In this document: positions 19,701 to 29,200 of the stretch, piece by piece
Position numbering within the stretch: the first letter of the stretch is position 1
How the letters are laid out: every line of letters starts with the position of its first letter
Assembly (NCBI RefSeq): GCF_900157365.1
Contig: NZ_FUEZ01000004.1
Coordinates: forward strand, 3,812,966-3,876,965
From: Mycobacterium numidiamassiliense
Lineage (GTDB): Bacteria; Actinomycetota; Actinomycetes; Mycobacteriales; Mycobacteriaceae
Reading direction: 5' to 3'
Length of the DNA: 64,000 bases
Position numbers and translations under genes: made by a program
Notes under the pieces: model-generated
Seen by the model: only the letters and a program-made list of their open reading frames with translations
Database searches by the model: none
Told to the model about the DNA's origin: nothing

Positions 19701-20080
19701 CGCCGGTCACCGGCACGCCGTGGCTGTCACTGTTCGCCGAGCGCAGTCCGTTCGCCGAGGCATTCCGCTCGACGGCTCAAGGCTCAACGGGCACAAGCAA
19801 ACTGCGCGCCGAGCTCGACGAGCTGCCATTGGAAGAGTGGCCGATCCGGTTGCGGAAGTTGATCTCCGAGCAGGTCAGCCTCATCCTGCGGCGCAGTGCC
19901 GACCCCGACCGCCCGCTGTCGGAGTACGGCATGGACTCGCTGGGTGCGCTGGAACTGCGGACCCGCATCGAGACCGAGACCGGCATCCGCATCACCCCCA
20001 CCGACCTCGCGTCGATCAACACCATCCGGGGTTTGGCGGACTTGCTCTACGACAAGCTCGCACCAGCCGAGGCTGCCTGA
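13718..20080 (+). CDS. Iterative fully reducing type I polyketide synthase, MAS/Pks5-like
   Basis: 2120 aa with KS-AT-DH-ER-KR-ACP. KS: DTACSSG (Cys205), HGTGTPIGDP and NFGHAQSASG. AT: GHSLGE (Ser646) with a downstream VASH signature, which suggests methylmalonyl-CoA. DH: DHQVRNVAVLPGA (His952). ER: HSGTGGVGQAAI (~1580). KR: GGLGGLGLF (~1785) and FSSAAALVGSPGQGAYASAN. ACP: YGMDSLGAL (Ser2074). There is no thioesterase, as in mycocerosic acid synthase relatives that pass the chain to an acyltransferase. It is expected to extend a FAAL-supplied fatty acid into a methyl-branched acyl chain for a surface lipid. Position beside fadD24 matches pks5 of M. tuberculosis. A strong terminator follows. 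Confidence 0.93.
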   Translation: MDSFGATNDQVDRSGTANSSSSVNTPSKSATPVTPVAVIGVGCRLPGGIDSPEQLWEALLRGDDLVTEVPGDRWDVDDYYDPEPGVPGRSVSKWGSFLDDVYGFDLEFFGFGEREATELDPQHRIVLETSWEAMEHAGLTKEAIADTLTGVFLGLTHADYQLLAADAHAVEGPYGFTGNNFSLASGRVSYALGVHGPAMTVDTACSSGLTAIHLACRSLHERESDLALAGGASATLDPRKSAAGSAQGMLSPTGRCHAFDVAADGFVSGEGSVMFLLKRLDDAQRDGDRILAVIRGTAANQDGHTVNIATPSEKAQSEVYRAALAAAGVDAATVGMVEAHGTGTPIGDPIEYASIANVYAIEGPCALATVKTNFGHAQSASGALGVLKTVLALQHGVIPQNLHFTKLPDQMAKIKTNLFVPQENTPWPNNGAHPRRAAVSSYGLSGTNVHVVMEQAPEPATQAATDSPATAPFVLPLSSTSVDELRRTAGRLADWVQTHDDVPLPDLGYTLARRRVHRPVRTAVVASNPQELTEALRAVADGDTPYEAAVGRDDRGPVWVFSGQGSQWAAMGAELLATEPVFAATVAQLEPLIARESGFSVTNAMSAPQTVTGIDRVQPTIFTMQVALAATMKAYGVRPGAVIGHSLGEAAAAVVAGALSLEDGARLICRRSRLMSRISGSGAMASVELPAQQVLSELMARGVSDVVVAVVASPQSTVIGGATQTVRELVAAWEERDVMAREVAVDVASHSPQVDPILDDLTTALADIKPQKPEVPFYSATLFDPREPVMCDARYWVDNLRNMVRFSAAVQAALEDGYRVFAELSPHPLLTHPLDQTARHLDIPAVALAGMRREQELPNGLRDFLIALHSAGAAIDFSTLYPTGHLVDAPLPTWTHRDLRLSPGDQDNSARGGSTISVHPLLGSHVRLQEEPERHVWQVDVGTGAQPWLEDHQVRNVAVLPGAAYCEMALAAAQSVLGEASEVRDIRFESALLLDEETLVGASAAVAPSGVFNFLVETNQGGEQARQAAGSLHVAEDEQPPAYDVSALLAAHPREEDGEEVRKGLDARGVQYGPAFTGLGALHLVEGEPEIGNTVLAEVSLPSQIRTQQSAYGVHPALLDACFQSVGAHAEVRALGEDALALPLGVRRLRSYTPARNAQYCYSRITKVDAVGIESDLELLAEDGTVLLKVEGLRFGTGVSASGRDAKVLAERLLTVEWRHRELPEVEQTAAGNWLLIGTVDAAEELTNSLVDALKNHGAQCNTMSWPQNADHAVNVEELKNQLGSTDYTGVVILTGPKTGEADDQSPKLGHDNVQHLVRITRELTETTGEHTRLYVVTHGAQTVVDGDVANLEQAGLRGLIRVIGTEHPHLHASQIDLDDSTDADHLTRQLLSESDEDETAFRHGDWYVARLSPTPLRPEERKTTVVDTEHDEMRLQIRTPGDLESIELVAGQRIPPGPGQIEVAVSASSINFADVLNAFGRYPAFEGRLPAPGTDFAGVVTAVGPDVTDHKVGDQVGGIYADGSWATFITCDANLAVTLPAGLTPEHAAAITTAHATAWYGLQELARIRRGDKVLIHSGTGGVGQAAIAIARAAGAEIYATAGSEERRQLLRDMGIEHVYDSRSADFADEIRRDTEGYGVDIVLNSVTGASQRAGIELLALSGRFIEIGKRDIYGDTRLGLFPFRRNLSFLAVDLGLLGYSHPERLREILDTVYKLTADGTLPLPETTHYPLADAANAIRTMSGAQHTGKLVLDIPHAGRSSVVLPPEQVQVFRGDGSYIVTGGLGGLGLFLAEKMASGGAGRIVLSSRSQPTPEAQESIERIRAAGADVVVESGDIAEAGTAERLVNAATATGLPLRGVLHAAAVVEDATLGNISDELLERDWLPKVNGAWNLHTATADQPLDWFCVFSSAAALVGSPGQGAYASANSWVDAFTLWRRAQGLPSISMAWGAWAQIGRATELAESAADMAIAPDEGAYAFETLLRHNRAYTGYAPVTGTPWLSLFAERSPFAEAFRSTAQGSTGTSKLRAELDELPLEEWPIRLRKLISEQVSLILRRSADPDRPLSEYGMDSLGALELRTRIETETGIRITPTDLASINTIRGLADLLYDKLAPAEAA

Positions 20081-20093
20081 CACGGCGGTCTCG

Positions 20094-20134
20094 ACGACAA
20101 CTACGTGCGGCGTCGCCGCACGCAGTTGTCGTTT
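20094..20134 (+). terminator. Strong intrinsic terminator between PKS and NRPS genes
   Basis: Stem of 9 bp (20094-20102/20124-20132), one A-C mismatch, then 8 bp (20104-20111/20115-20122) around a 3-base loop, followed by TTT on the plus strand. It begins 14 bases after the PKS stop. It lies between convergent genes and could act in both directions. Confidence 0.8.
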
Positions 20135-20257
20135 AGGAGCAAGAATTCCGGCCCCCGGGTTCGTGGGCGGTCACCGAAAGATGTTGCGCGCTGCCCACTG
20201 TCAGCCGTGGATCGGCCCAAAATACCCACACCGCCGGCCAAGCCGGCCGGGGTGGAG

Positions 20258-23200
20258 CTACCCCGAGCTTCCGGTCATAGCGATCAGCACCCGCTGGAGC
20301 CGCTGGATGAGTTTCTCGATGCGGGCGGTGGTGAACAGCTCGGTGTCGTATTCGACGCGCAGGCCGATCTCGTGACCCGGAACGGCCTGCACCGTCAGCG
20401 GGTAGTGGTTGTACTCACGGCTACTCACATCGCTGAAGGTCAGTTCGTCAATGCCCAACAACGTCGCGGCGTCGATGGGGTAGTTCTCGTAGACGAACAG
20501 GGTGTCGAAGAGCTGGTCGTGGCCGGTCAGGCGGTGAATCTCGCTGAGCGCCAGGTGCTGGTGCTCCAGGGTGTCGTTGTAGGCGCCCTGCAGCTGCTCC
20601 AGCAGATCGCCGATGGTGGCGGTCGCGTTGATGCTGGCCCGCACCGGCACCGTGTTGATCAACAACCCGACCATCGACTCCGCGCCGGCCACCTCGGTCG
20701 GCCGCCCCGACACCGCGGTACCAAACGCCACGTCTTGCCGCCCGGTCAACCAACACAGCAGCTGCGCCCAGGCCGCCTGCAGCACCGTATTGACCGTGGT
20801 GTGGCACGAGCGCGCCAACTCCCCTAGCGCAGCCGATGTCTCCGCAGGCACCGTGAACGATTCCACGCCACGGCGTCCCAGCCGTTCGCGGCCAGGCTCC
20901 GCCACCAGCGCTGGGCTGTCGAATCCGGCGAAGACCTCACCCCAGGCGGCTTCGGCGGCGGCTTTGTCGCGCTCGGACAGCCAGGTGACATACCGGCGAT
21001 ACGACGTGGGCGTGCCCAGTGTGTGGCCGTAGTAGCCGGCGAAGATCTCCTGCAACAGGATTGGCTTGGACCAGCCGTCCATCACGATGTGGTGATTGGT
21101 CAGCACGAACCGATGCTGGTCGGCACCGGTACGGATCAACGCCGCCCGAAACGCCGACTGATGATCCAGGTCGCAGATCGCGGCACGCTCGGCCGCGCAC
21201 AACCGCTCCACCTGCGCATCGACATCGTCACCGTCGAATTCCGCGTACTGCCAAGGCACCACGGGATTGGCAGGGATGATCTGCACCGGTTCGTCGCAGT
21301 GGTCGCTGAATCGGGCGACCAGGTGCGGGTGCCGGCGCACCACAGCCTGGACCGCATCATGCAAACGCTGGGCATCCAGCGGCCCGGACAACGTGACACC
21401 GAGTTGGACCGCGTAGAGCTCGCCCAGATCGTCAGTGCTGCCGTGGCTGATGCTGGTGTGGAAGAACAGGCCCTGCTGCAGCGGGGTCAACGGCAAGACG
21501 TCGGCGATCTGGTGCTCGCGCTCGAGCTCGTCGATCTGGTCCTGGCTCAGCCGCGCGGGAACGAGATCCGACGGGGTCAGCCCACCGCCGCCGCCGCGCA
21601 CGTACGCGCAGATCCCGGCCAGCGCCTCGAACCACAACTGGCTCAGCCGACCGATGTGCGCGGCATCGACTGCCGACGCGGCCCAGGTCCAGTTGGCCTG
21701 CAGCTGGGGGCCGGCCTCGGAATCCATGGTGACGGCATTCAATTCGAGGGTGTGGGCCAGCGGCATAGCCACCACGGTGGCCGCCCCGCTCGTCAAGCCG
21801 TCGGCGCCAAGCCGCCAGAACTCGTCAGACAACTCTGCGGCACCGCCCATGCGGCCCAGGTAGTTGAACCCGATCACCGGATCCCAATCCCCCACGGCCA
21901 CGTCGGAATTCAGGTACCGCAGCAGCCCGTAGGTCAGCGGGTCAGGCAGGGCACGCAACTGCTCTTTAGCCGCCTTGACCAGCGAACCCAATGCCGTTGC
22001 ACCAGAAGCGATCTGGCTCCAGTCCAACCCACCGACGTTCAACGCCACCGGGTACTTGGTGGTGAACCAGCCCACCGTGCGCGACAAGTCCACGTCGGCA
22101 CCGAGCTCTTCATGGCGGCCGTGTCCCTCGACGTCGATCCCGATCGCTCCCTGGGTGCCCAACAGCTCCCGCAGAGCCATCCCGAACGCAATCAGCAACA
22201 CGTCGTTGACCCCGGCATGAAACGCCGCGGGCACCTCACCAAGCAGCAGCCGTGTGGTCTCGACGTCCAATTCCACCGACAAGTTCTGCGCGGTGAGGTA
22301 CGTGTCCTCAGGCTGCGCCGCCGGCAGGACGGCCGGAGTCGCCGCCACCTGACGCCACGCCTCCGCTTGTTCGATCACGTCAGGGCGACGCGCGTGCTCG
22401 CTCAGCAGCGTGGACCAGCGGGCAAACGACGTGCCAGCGGCGGGCAAGGCCACCGGCTGACCGCTGTGATGCTGGGCCCACGCGATGTTGAGGTCTTCGA
22501 GCAACACCCGCCACGACACCCCATCGACCGCGAGGTGATGAATGATCAACGCCAACTGGCCCGACGACTCCGCCCACACCGCGCTAAGCATCACTCCCGC
22601 AGCCGGATCCAGCTGCGAACGGCCCGCCACCAACGCCTCATCGGAGAGCACATCCACCGACTGCACGTGCACTGCCACCGAGCCCGGCTCGGGCACCATC
22701 AGCGACCAACCCCCGGCCTCGTCGGTGTCCACCCGCAACCGCAACATGGCGTGACGATCCAGCAAGCCCTGCAGCACCACCACCACATCGGCGTGCGTCG
22801 CCCCTACCGGGGCGTCGACGACCACCGTCTGGTTGAACTGCTCGACCGGACCCTCAACACTCTGCAGCCAACGAATGATCGGGGTGGCCTCGATCGCCCC
22901 CACACCCTCATCGACCAGGAGATCCTCATCGGTGGCCACAGTCGCCACGGTGGCCAGCCGGGCCACGGTCTGCTCAACGAAAATGTCCCGCGGGCGGCAC
23001 AGCACCCCGGCCGCCCGGGCCCGGGCGGCCACCTGCATCGACAAAATGCTGTCGCCACCCAGATCGAAGAAGGAGTCATCGACCCCAACGCGCTCGAGGC
23101 CGAGAACCTGGGCGTAGATCCCCGCCAGAATTTCCTCGACGGCATTCGCCGGGGCCCGGTAGCTGCCACTGCCGTCCTGGTATTCCGGCGCGGGCAGCGC

Positions 23201-26200
23201 CCGGGTATCCAACTTGCCGTTAACCGTCAACGGCAACGCCTCGACCGCGACCACCGCCGCCGGAACCATGTACGCGGGCAACCGCTCGGCCAGTTGGGCG
23301 CGCAGATCCGCCGGGTCACCCGTGCCGGTGACATAGCCCACCAGCCGCTTGTCACCGGGGCGGTCCTCGCGGGCGATCACCACCGCCTGCTCGACACCCG
23401 CCAATTCGCCTAGCGCAGTGCGGATTTCGCCAAGCTCAATCCGGTATCCGCGGATCTTGACCTGCTCGTCCGCACGCCCCACATAGCGCAGCTGACCGTC
23501 GTTCCCCCACCGCACCAGGTCGCCGGTGCGATACATCCGATCGCCCGCATCACCGAACGGGCAGGCCACAAACCGGGTGGAAGACAAGTCCGCACGGCCC
23601 ACATAGCCGGCCGCCAGTCCCGCACCGGCCACATACAATTCGCCCACCACGCCGGCGCCCACTGGGCGCAGCCAACCATCGAGCACGAAGAACCCGAGGT
23701 GAGCCAACGGCACCCCGATCGGGCTGTCCGTGCTCTCCAGGTCGCTGTCGACGATCTCGCGGTACGACGCGTGCACCGTGGTCTCGGTGATGCCATACAT
23801 GTTGATCAGCCGCGGCGGCCCCGGGTGGTTGCGGAACCACGCCGAAAGACGTTGAGGCTCAAGGGCTTCCCCACCAAATACCACCGTCTGCAACTTCAGC
23901 TGGTGACCCAACTCCGGCGAGAGCGCATCGGCGGTCTGCAGGGCGTAGAACGCCGACGGCGTCTGGCTCAACACACCGACGTGTTCGGCGGCGAGCAACG
24001 CATGCAGGTCCTCGGGCGAGCGCACCACCGCGTCAGGCGCCACCACCACCCGTCCGCCGCCGAGCAGGGCGCCGAAGATCTCCCACACCGAGAAATCGAA
24101 GGCCAGCGAATGGCACTGAGACCACACCTGGCCCAGTTCCAGCTCGGCATCCAGCGCCTCGAGCAACTCGATGACGTTACGGTGAGTAACCGCAACACCT
24201 TTCGGGGTGCCCGTCGTGCCCGAGGTGTAGATGATGTAGGCAATGTCGTCCGCGGCCGGCGTCGGCAGGCTGCTGACCGGCTGGCTGGCGACGGCGGGGT
24301 CGTTGATGTCGATGACCGCCAGGTCGCACCCGTCAAAGCGCGGCGTCAGCTCTGCATTGGTCACCGCGGCGATCGGGGCCGAATCGCCGATCATGAACTG
24401 CATGCGCGACGACGGATGCGCGGGGTCCATCGGCAGATAGGCCGCACCGGTCTTGAGCACAGCCATGATCGACACGATCGCCTCGATCGAACGCGGCAGC
24501 AGCAATGCCACCCGCTCGCCGGGACGTGCACCTTGACCGATCAGCAGGTGCGCCAACCGGTTCGACGCCTCATCGAGCTCGCAGTACGTCATCGACGCAC
24601 CTTCGAAAGTGATCGCGCCCGCCTGCGGGATGCGGGCCACCTGCCCGGCGAACACCGCGGGGATCGACGGCGCAACGAGTACCGGCTGGTTCACGACGGC
24701 TCGGTTGCCCCACGCGTCCAAGCGGGCATGTTCGCGATCGTCGAGCAGATCGATCGACGACAACGCCCGTTGCGGGTCGGCCATCATCGCTTCGAGAACC
24801 CGCTCGAGCCGCTGCACGAGTGCCTCGATGCTGGCTGCATCGAAGACGTCAGTGTCGTATTCGACGCGAAGACCCAGCTCGTGGCCCGGAAGCGCCGCGA
24901 CGGTCAGTGGGTAGTGGTTGTACTCGCGATTGCTGAAGTCGGTAATGGCCAGCCCGTTGACCTCGCCCAGCGCCGTGACGTCGATGGGGTAGTTCTCGTA
25001 GACGAACAACGTGTCGAACAGCTGGTCGAGACCCGTAATGCGATGAATGTCGCGCAACGCAACATGCTGGTGATCGACGGTCTCGTTGTAGGCATTCTGT
25101 AGCTGCTCGAGCAGCCCCGCGGTGGTTCCGGCCGCGACCAGATCGGCGCGCACGGGCACGGTGTTGATCAACAGGCCCACCATCGACTCGGCGCCCGCCA
25201 TGTCTGTGGGCCGACCGGACACGGCCGCACCAAAGGTGACATCACGCTGGCCGGTCAACCCGCACAGCAACTGTGCCCAGGCCGCCTGCAACACGGTGTT
25301 GACCGTGGTGTGCTGCGCGCGCGCGAACTCGCCCAGCGCCGCCGTCGTCTCGGCAGGCACGCGGAAGGACGCGACATTGCGCTGCCCCTGTGCGAGTCGC
25401 TCCGTCGGACCGACCAGGGTGGGGGTGTCGAACCCGGCCAGCACCTGACCCCAGGCCGCTTCGGCCGCCGCGTGATCGCGCTCGGCCAGCCAGGTCACAA
25501 ACCGGCGATACGGAATCGGCGCACCCAGCTGGTGGCCGTAGTAGCCGGCGAAGATCTCCTGCAGCAGGATCGGCATCGACCAGCCATCGACCACGATGTG
25601 GTGGAACGTCAAAACCAGCCGGTGCTGGTTGTCGCCGATGCCGAGCACGCCCGCCCGGAACGCCGGCTGATTGGCCAGGTCGCAGATCGCGGCACGCTCG
25701 GCCGCGCAGATCCGCTCGACCTGCTCGGCGACGTCGGTGCCGTCGAGTTCGACGTACTGCCATGCCATGACCGGGTCGGCCGGGATGATCTGCACCGGCT
25801 CCTCGAACTGATCGTAGAAGCGCGCCACCAAGTGCGGATGCCGGTGCACCACAGCCTCCACCGCGTCGCGCAAACGCTGCGCATCCAGCGGGCCGGCCAA
25901 GGTGATTCCGAGCTGCACCGCGTACAGCTCGCCCAGATCGTCGCCGTCGTCGGCAGCGCTGGCGTGGAAGAACAAACCCTGCTGCAACGGCGTCAGCGGC
26001 AAGACGTCGGCGAAGTGGTGCTCACGCTCGAGCTGATCGATCTGCGGCTGGGTGAGCCGCGCCGGGGAAAGATCCGACGGGGTCAGCCCACCGCCGCCGC
26101 GACGCACATAGGTGCAGATGCCGGACAAAGCCTCGAACCACAAGCGGCTCAATTCATCAACCTGCGGGCTGTCCAGCACCGAGACCGCCCAGGTCCAGTT

Positions 26201-29200
26201 GGCCTGCAGCTGCGGACCGGCTTCGGTGTCGAGCGTTACAGCGTTGAGCTCGACCGTGTGGGCCAGTGGCATGGCCACGACAGTGGCCGCCCCGCTCGAG
26301 ACACCGTCCGCGCCGACGCGCCAGAACTGGTCGGACAAGTCCGCGCCGCCCATGCGGCCCAAGTAGTTGAACCCGATCACCGGATCCGAATCCCCAACAG
26401 CCACTTCGGAATTCACATACCGCAACAGTCCGTACGACAACGGATCGGGCAGCGAACGCAGCTGTTCTTTGGCGGTCTTGACGAGCGCCCCCAACGATGC
26501 GCCGCCGGACGTCACCTGTGCCCAGTCCAGCTGACCAACGGTCAGGGCCACCGGGTATTTGGTGGTGAACCAGCCCACCGTGCGCGACAAGTCCAGGCTG
26601 CCGTCCAGCTCTTCGTGGCGGCCGTGGCCTTCGACGTCGATGCCGATCGGGGCACTGCTGCCCAGGAACTTGGCCCACGCCAGGCCGAAGGCGATGAGCA
26701 GGATGTCGTTGACCCCGGCGTGGAACGCCGCGGGCACCTCACCAAGCAACTGCCGCGTCGTCTCAGCGTCCAGCGAGACCGACAGGTTCTGGGCGGTCTC
26801 GTAGGTGTCGCCTTCGCCCACCGTCGGCAGGGCCGCCGGAGTGGCCGCGACCTGGCGCCACACCTCGGCGGAATCGACAACCGTTGCGTCGCGCGCGTGC
26901 TCGCTCAGCAGCGTGGACCAGCGGGCAAACGACGTGCCACCGGCGGGCAAGGCCACCGGCTGACCGCTGTGATGCTGGGCCCACGCGATGTTGAGGTCTT
27001 CGAGCAACACCCGCCACGACACCCCATCGACCGCGAGGTGGTGAATGATCAACGCCAACTGGCCCGACGACTCCGCCCACACCGCGCTAAGCATCACTCC
27101 CGCAGCCGGATCCAGCTGTGAACGGCCCGCCACCAACGCCTCATCGGAGAGCACATCCACCGACTGCACGTGCGCCGCCACAGACCCCGGCTCGGGCACC
27201 ATCAGCGACCAACCCCCGGCCTCGTCGGTGTCTACCCGCAGCCGCAGCATGGCGTGACGATCCAGCAGGCCCTGCAGCACCGCCACCACGTCGGCGTGCG
27301 TCGCCCCCGCCGGGGCGTCGACGACCACCGTCTGGTTGAACTGCTCGACCGGACCCTCGACACTCTGCAACCAACGAATGATCGGGGTGGCCTCGATCGC
27401 CCCCACACCCTCGTCGACCACACCGTTCTCGTCGGTAGCCACGGTCGCCACGGTGGCCAGCCGGGCCACGGTCTGCTCAACGAACACATCACGCGGCCGG
27501 CACACCACCCCGGCCGCCCGGGCCCGGGCGGCCACCTGCATCGACAAAATGCTGTCGCCACCCAGATCGAAGAACGAGTCGTCCACCCCGACCCGCTCCA
27601 GCCCCAGCACCTGGGCGTAGATCCCCGCCAGGATCTCTTCGACCACGGTCGACGGCGCTCGGTAGCCACCGCCGGTGTATTCGGGTGCAGGCAGGGCGCG
27701 CTTGTCGAGCTTGCCGTTTTGTGTCAGCGGCAGCGTTTCCAGCACGACCACGGCGGTCGGCACCATGTAGGCCGGCAACCGCTCGGCCAGTGCCGAACGC
27801 GCGGCGACCGGGTCGGTGGCGCCGGTGATATAGCCCACCAGACGCTTGTCACCGGGGCGGTCCTCGCGGGCGATCACGACCGCCTGCTCAACCCCATCCA
27901 CCGCGGCCAGCGCCGCCTGGACGTCGCCGAGTTCGATGCGGTAACCGCGGATCTTGACCTGCTCGTCCGCACGCCCCACGTAGCGCAGCTGACCGTCGTT
28001 GCCCCAGCGCACTAGGTCTCCGGTGCGATACATCCGGTCCCCGGCCTCGCCGAACGGGCACGCGACGAATCGGGACGCCGACAATCCGGGACGGCGGACA
28101 TAGCCGGTACCGACGCCACGACCGGCGACATACAACTCACCGACCACACCGGCGGGCACCGGGCGCAACCAACCGTCCAGGACAAAAAGCGCGGCCCCCG
28201 AGACGGGGAATCCGATCGGCACGGGTCCCGAACCGGCCTGCAGCGGCGCACTCAACGTCGCGTACACGGTGGTCTCGGTCGGCCCGTAGCCGTTGATCAT
28301 CACCCGGCCCGGCGCCCAGCGGTCCACGACCTCGGCCGGGCACGGCTCGGCGGCCACCACTAACGCGGCGGCCTCTAAACCCTCAGGCGACAACGTCCCC
28401 ACGGCAGTGGGTGTTTGGCTCATGACGTCGACACGTTCGGCGACCAGCAAGGCGTGCAAGTCGTCCGGCGAGCCCGCCACCGATTCCGGCACCACGACCA
28501 ACCGCCCGCCATGCAGCAGCGGACCCCAGATCTCCCACACCGAAAAGTCGAAGGCCAGCGAGTGGCCTTGCGTCCATACGCCCGCGCGATCCAGTGCGGG
28601 GTGCAGCGATTCGAACAGACGGGTGACGTTGTGGTGCGTGACGGCGACGCCCTTGGGGACCCCGGTGGTGCCCGAGGTGTAGATGATGTGGGCGATGTCG
28701 TCGGGGTTGGGCAACGGCAGCGCGGTGCCAGGCTGGAACGCGATAGCCGGATCGTTGAGGTCAATGACGGCGAACTCGCACGCGTCGAACCGCTCCGCCA
28801 GGTCGCTGGTGGTCAGCGCGGCTACCGGTGAGGCGTCGGCGACCATGAACTGCAAGCGCGCCGCGGGCAGACTCGGGTCGATCGGCAAATACGCCGCCCC
28901 GGTCTTGAGCACCGCCAAAATCCCTACGATCGCCTCGGTCGAGCGCGCCGACAACAACGCCACCGACCCACCCGGGCCCACGCCCTGGGCCACCAGCAGG
29001 TGCGCCAAGCGGTTCGAGGCCTCGTCCAGCTCGCGATAGGTCAGCGATCGATCCCCACAGCTCAGCGCCCCCGCATCCGGGACACGCTGCACCTGCTGGG
29101 CCCACAGCTCCGGAATCGACACCGGGACACTCGCCTGGGTCAGCACCGCGCGGTTGCCGATCTCGTCCAGGCCGGCCTGCTCATCGCCGTCGAGCAGATC

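Noticed and set aside
21023..23413. 796-codon plus-strand frame, and similar long frames at 25310-27121, 35694-37298, 40-41 kb and 45098-46963
   Set aside because: All are shadows of the minus-strand NRPS genes, rich in Arg, His and Gln, and repeated wherever the NRPS repeats.
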